From NCBI GenBank assembly GCA_015679605.1, contig JAAAVE010000096.1:1002-13429 (forward strand): a stretch of 12,428 nucleotides of DNA. Direction: 5' to 3'. This DNA comes from Podila epigama. Taxonomy: Eukaryota > Mortierellomycota > Mortierellomycetes > Mortierellales > Mortierellaceae. The notes under the pieces are model-generated. The model saw only the letters and a list, made by a program, of their open reading frames with translations. It did no database searches and was not told where the DNA came from. Of this stretch, positions 9,059 to 12,428 are shown one piece after another. The position numbers and the translations under genes were made by a program. The first letter of the stretch is position 1. Each line of letters starts with the position of its first letter.

Positions 9059-10602
9059 ATGGAAAGTCCACGGGTCCTCAGCATCCAGTCCCACATGGTT
9101 TCTGGCTATTGTGGCAACAAGGCAGCAACATTCCCTCTTCAACTGCTTGGATTTGATGTCGATGTCATGAACACTGTCAGCTTCTCCAACCACACCGGTG
9201 AGTCATATGGTCTTTTTTTTTTACTTACCTCCGAACAAGTTTTACTTCGCAAGACCTTTTTCTGCACTACTATGTCGTCCTGACATGTCTCTCTGGCAAC
9301 TTCTTTTCTCTCTTTTTGTTTCTGTACTTATCCAGGATACCCATCATGGACAGGTGAAAGGGCTACAGGCGACCAATTAAAAGAACTGTTCAAAGGTCTA
9401 GAGACAAATGGATTGGCAGAGTACTCACACCTTTTGACAGGTATGTTGGTCTCTTTGTAATTACCTGTTGGATCGTCAAAGGGCAAACACATTAGATCTT
9501 TTCTTAACAGACATGTCTGCCATTGATTCCGATCTGATCTGTTTGTTGTTGCTTTGTTCTTTTTGCGGCCCGTGCAGGATACATTGGAAGTGCACAAAAC
9601 TTGACCTGTGTTGCAGAGATCATTGCCAAATTGCAGGGGCGTCCCTTCTATGGTAAGACTTTTTGTTCAAAACATCCATTCGGCAGTGTCAAATGTCTCT
9701 ACTCCTCCTCCTCTTCCTCCTAATCCGCTGATTTTCTTTTCTGTCTTTCTTCCTCTACTCTTGTTGTAAAACGCAAAAAAAAAAAAAAACATGGTCTTTT
9801 CGTAAAATGATGAATAACAGTCATGGATCCTGTCATGGGCGATCATGGTCAGCTCTATGTTCAACCAGATGTTATCCCAGTGTACAAGGACATGATGAAG
9901 TTTACAAAGGCCATTACGCCTAACCAATTTGAGGCAGAGATCCTGACAGATACCAAAATCACCAACGTCAAGTCATGTCTCGAAACTATCAACCTTTTAC
10001 ACAATGCTGGCGTGGAGCATGTTGTCATTACCTCTGTCTCACTCTTGCCAGAGGACATCAAGGCCAATTCGATAGAAGGTCACTCTCAATCATCACAACC
10101 ACGATCGACTGACACGGATCACCATTGTAACGGCCATAACGTACAGAACGGTGATCGACAGAGCGGAACAGAGAATAATTTGACAGAGACTCTTTACTGC
10201 GTATGTAGTAGCAAGGCTCAGGGCGAGAGTGTTCCTTGTGTGTATGCCATCGGGTTTCCGACCTATGATGGCTACTTTACTGGTACTGGTGATCTGTTCT
10301 CTGCGGTGCTAGTGGCGAGACTCTATGAAGCACTCAATGCAAAGCATAATAATGAGCACTCATCATTGTCGCCGTCTCCACTTTCTCGGGCGTGTCTTAA
10401 GGTGGTAGCAACGATGCGGGCTGTTGTCCTGAGGACATACAAGGCACAGGAAGGCACGAAGGGACGATCAGTTGATCGGAAGCAGGCAGAGGCGGCAGCT
10501 GTGGTCAAGAGATGTGAGCTGCGACTGATCCAAAGTAAACGGGACATTGAGGATCCAGATATGGAGGAAGTTGAGGCTGTAGAGCTGAAATGGATTGCAT
10601 AG
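9059..10602 (+). CDS. PDXK: Pyridoxal kinase (PfkB/ribokinase superfamily), 4 exons, complete
   Basis: This enzyme phosphorylates pyridoxal, pyridoxine and pyridoxamine at the 5' hydroxyl with ATP in vitamin B6 salvage; BUD16 is the baker's yeast counterpart. Exons 9059-9197, 9336-9440, 9578-9652 and 9821-10602 are all joined in phase 1 by GT-AG introns of 138, 137 and 168 nt, giving 366 aa. Motifs: [20 protein letters not shown] near the start; SNHTG-YPSWTG across junction 1; LLTG-YIGS across junction 2; [14 protein letters not shown] from residue 107 across junction 3; ITPNQFEAE at 138-146; HVVITS; and the catalytic anion hole GTGDLF at 261-266 with the base Asp264. The near-terminal [14 protein letters not shown] matches the animal enzyme closely. 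The start at MESPRV is chosen because homologues begin just before RVLSIQSH; an in-frame ATG at 9005 would add 18 residues. It is about 50 residues longer than the human enzyme (312 aa), mainly through a polar insert at 192-229. Confidence 0.95.
9689..9789 (+). repeat. Low-complexity pyrimidine tract and A15 run in pyridoxal kinase intron 3
   Basis: A long C/T-rich block (CTCCTCCTCCTCTTCCTCC around 9699-9717, continuing to about 9764) is followed by a run of 15 A residues at 9775-9789, all within the 9653-9820 intron. The acceptor AATAACAG at 9813-9820 comes after the A run rather than directly after the pyrimidine tract. Composition suggests slippage-prone intronic sequence only. Confidence 0.8.
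10075..10188 (+). other. Polar low-complexity insert within pyridoxal kinase
   Basis: Residues of about 192-229 are rich in His, Ser, Asn, Gln, Thr and Asp and lie between the VITS strand region with its following loop and the GTGDLF motif. In the human enzyme the loop here is short. The frame stays open with no consensus splice sites at the edges, so an exonic insertion is preferred over an unremoved intron. It is likely a disordered surface loop. Confidence 0.7.
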
Positions 10603-11821
10603 AGCCAACAGGGAGGTTGAATATTCACTTATTATTATTACACATATTACATATTTTACACATTTTACACGCAATGAACCCAAATGCAGACATGAAGACT
10701 AATGTAGAGCACAGCCACCCCCACACATTTCACACAGCCCCCTCCACACTTGGCCAGCCAATGATTTTTCACCATTGTTTCATCACGGACGAGCGAAAGG
10801 GCCAAAAAAAAAAGGAATTACGATATGACACGTTCCCTTTTTCTTTTTCTTTTTTTTTTTGTCTCAGTTCTTCCTGAATGGTTTGAGAAAAGGACGCAGA
10901 AACAATAAACGAGAGAAGAGACAACACTAGCGTTAGTTTCAACAGATCAAAATACAACGATCATGTTGAATGACAGAGTCTCATTCATTCATCTTTTACT
11001 CAATTCATGTACATTCATTTGACATCACTTTTCCCTCTTCAACACATAATACAGACATACCCATTCCTTAATTCGCATACGCCCTCTTTCCACCTTAATC
11101 CTTAATCCTTTAATCCGCATACACCTTCCTTCCACCTTAATCGCACACTTTTTTTTTTTTTTTCATCAAGCAAATATTCCAACGACCATCCATGCTGCAT
11201 GAATGGTACTTACATCACTCGCCAACGACTTTACACTACCATGGATAGGGAGAGAGGGAAAGTGCAGGGGTGGTGCGTGTCTAACTAAACAAAAAAAAAC
11301 ATGGCTACCTTGGAATACAATCGGTGTACGTGAATGCAAAGTGTGGACGCACAGACAATCGCTCACCATGGGCTCCTTATTCGGATTGCATTTTCATTTT
11401 TTTTTCTTTTCGCCCAACAAACCCTTCACACATTACTTCGCCCAAAAAATATAACGTTAACCTCCTTTTCCCCCCTTTTGTCTTCTTCTTCGTCCGACAA
11501 CAGCCATAGCATCATAGCATAGCTCTTGTTCGACTTTTGGGCTCACCTCGTTTGATGATCCGCACACAAGCTATCTACGTCTCTTATTATTGCCCTTTTG
11601 AATTTAAGCAGAGAATGGTCTTTGCAACACCAAACAGTTCACCACCAACATCATGGACACGATCTATGCAAGTGACAAGCACAATCGCATCAACATCAAG
11701 ATCCACTCACACGCCAAATGCATATACACCTTCTTTCAACCATGGCAGGATACAACAACCATATTCACGCCTTTCAAAGGAGACCCTTCATTCTTCTCCA
11801 ACGATACCCGTTCTCAAGAAC
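10603..11821. other. Intergenic region between pyridoxal kinase and the receptor gene
   Basis: About 1.2 kb without a supportable gene on either strand. It should hold the 3' end of pyridoxal kinase: an ATT/ACA-rich stretch at 10620-10675 and an exact AATAAA at 10904-10909. It should also hold the promoter and leader of the receptor gene. There are several homopolymers (T runs near 10850, 11149-11163 and 11398), a 42-bp imperfect tandem repeat, and a CATAGCAT-type short repeat at 11505-11523. From 11510 onward the receptor frame is open and contains in-frame ATGs at 11555 and 11615, so part of this may be coding. Confidence 0.6.
11071..11154 (+). repeat. Two-copy imperfect 42-bp tandem repeat
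   Basis: CGCATAC recurs at 11074-11080 and 11116-11122, and TTCCACCTTAATC recurs at 11088-11100 and 11130-11142, both offset by exactly 42 bp. The first unit ends in three staggered TTAATCC-like copies. It lies in non-coding sequence upstream of the receptor gene. Confidence 0.8.
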
Positions 11822-12428
11822 ATGACCCTCTCACTCTTCATATTCCTTGCCATCATCATCCTGCCCCTCCTCTCCTCCACACAAGCGGCCTTGACAACAA
11901 TACCCTTTGACCAAGGAGGCGCATTGAACTCTAATCCAACGATACAGTCCAAAAAACGAGACTTTGATCGATCCGATACCACTCCCTTTGCAAAAGGAAC
12001 CTTTCTCGCTGCACCAACTACAGCCGACCTTCCATTTCCATCTCTCAATATCACAGATCCACATTGCGTCTGTCCTACTTATCCTGCACATGTACCCAAC
12101 CGGGACTCTTTATACGACCCACCGATCAAAGCCCCACAACTCACCAACGAAGAGTTCAATCTAACATGGCGAGGAGTGCCTGGTACGATCAAGATTGGTG
12201 TGCTCTTGCCCTTCACAGACCCAGATGCCGGTTACCGTACCATCTTATCTAGAATCAGTCTATCTGTAAGGCGTGCGTTATTCCATACTTGTTGTATCAT
12301 TATTTTTTTATTTTTGGTTCTCAATGGACTGAAAACCGTTTCTGTTCAACGTGATAGGTCCTACGCATGGCAGTAGAGGATATGAATAACAGGCAAATAA
12401 TTCCAGGCAAGTGAATTGAGATGAAGCA
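11822..12428 (+). CDS. Receptor-type protein with ANF/periplasmic-binding-like ectodomain (possible class C GPCR), N-terminal part
   Basis: Only the beginning is present. Exon 1 (11822-12265, 148 codons, phase 0) and exon 2 (12358 to about 12406 or 12410) are joined by a 92-nt GT-AG intron with donor TCT|GTAAGG and acceptor GATAG|GTCCTA. The chosen ATG gives a clear signal peptide of about 22 residues: a leucine/isoleucine-rich core ending SSTQA. Then come a linker with a dibasic KKR at 44-46 (a possible Kex2-type site), two N-glycosylation sequons (Asn76, Asn113), a Cys-Val-Cys pair at 82-84, and from about residue 122 TIKIGVLLPFTDPDAG. Exon 2 adds LRMAVEDMNNRQIIPG. IKIGVLLP followed by A(V/I)xxxN is the start of the type I periplasmic-binding fold used by class C GPCRs, receptor guanylate cyclases and bacterial amino-acid-binding proteins. 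The transmembrane part is outside the window, so GPCR is inference from family habit in early-diverging fungi. The start is uncertain. Confidence 0.65.

Noticed and set aside
10075-10188. A cryptic intron in place of the pyridoxal kinase insert
   Set aside because: The edges (GAAG|GTCACT and GACAG) lack the GTAAGT/GTGAGT-like donors used elsewhere in this gene, and the frame is open throughout, so I kept it as exon.
10769-11454. Short open frames in the 10.7-11.5 kb intergenic stretch on both strands
   Set aside because: Low-complexity, T/A-rich translations without motif, splice logic or start context; no support for a gene.
1-12428. A mobile element, biosynthetic cluster or defence-like system
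   Set aside because: No transposase, reverse transcriptase, terminal repeats or target-site duplications, and the four genes are ordinary, functionally unrelated eukaryotic genes.

Overview
The window reads as a gene-dense stretch of a fungal nuclear genome. It has short GT-AG introns (mostly 90-175 nt), long T/A homopolymers in introns and flanks, pyrimidine-rich leaders and ER secretory-pathway genes. The intron density and a class C receptor-like ectodomain suggest an early-diverging fungus, most likely Mortierellomycota or Mucoromycota. That placement is inference; no marker gene is present.

Layout, left to right. (1) 303-1697, plus strand: a two-exon Old Yellow Enzyme of the YqjM (class III) type, 409 aa. 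(2) 1896-8175, minus strand and convergent with gene 1: a complete UDP-glucose:glycoprotein glucosyltransferase. I rebuilt it as 16 exons in one continuous 1535-aa frame, with a signal peptide at one end and a KDEL ER-retrieval signal at the other. (3) 9059-10602, plus strand and divergent from gene 2 across an 883-bp shared upstream region: a four-exon pyridoxal kinase of 366 aa. (4) 11822 to the right edge, plus strand: the first exon and a half of a secreted or membrane receptor whose ectodomain begins like an ANF/periplasmic-binding-protein type I fold, as in class C GPCRs. It is cut by the window end.

The four genes do not form one pathway: flavin redox chemistry, ER glycoprotein folding control, vitamin B6 salvage and a putative receptor. 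This is ordinary eukaryotic gene order, and I see no mobile element, CRISPR array, RNA gene or biosynthetic cluster. The most interesting signals are regulatory or gene-structural. They are an exact yeast-type UPRE core on the UGGT strand upstream of UGGT, a T-tract acceptor in UGGT intron 12 that would give a catalytic-domain-less form with a hydrophobic tail, two unusual active-site substitutions in the OYE enzyme, a low-complexity insertion in pyridoxal kinase, and an ambiguous, possibly GC-AG, donor in the receptor gene.
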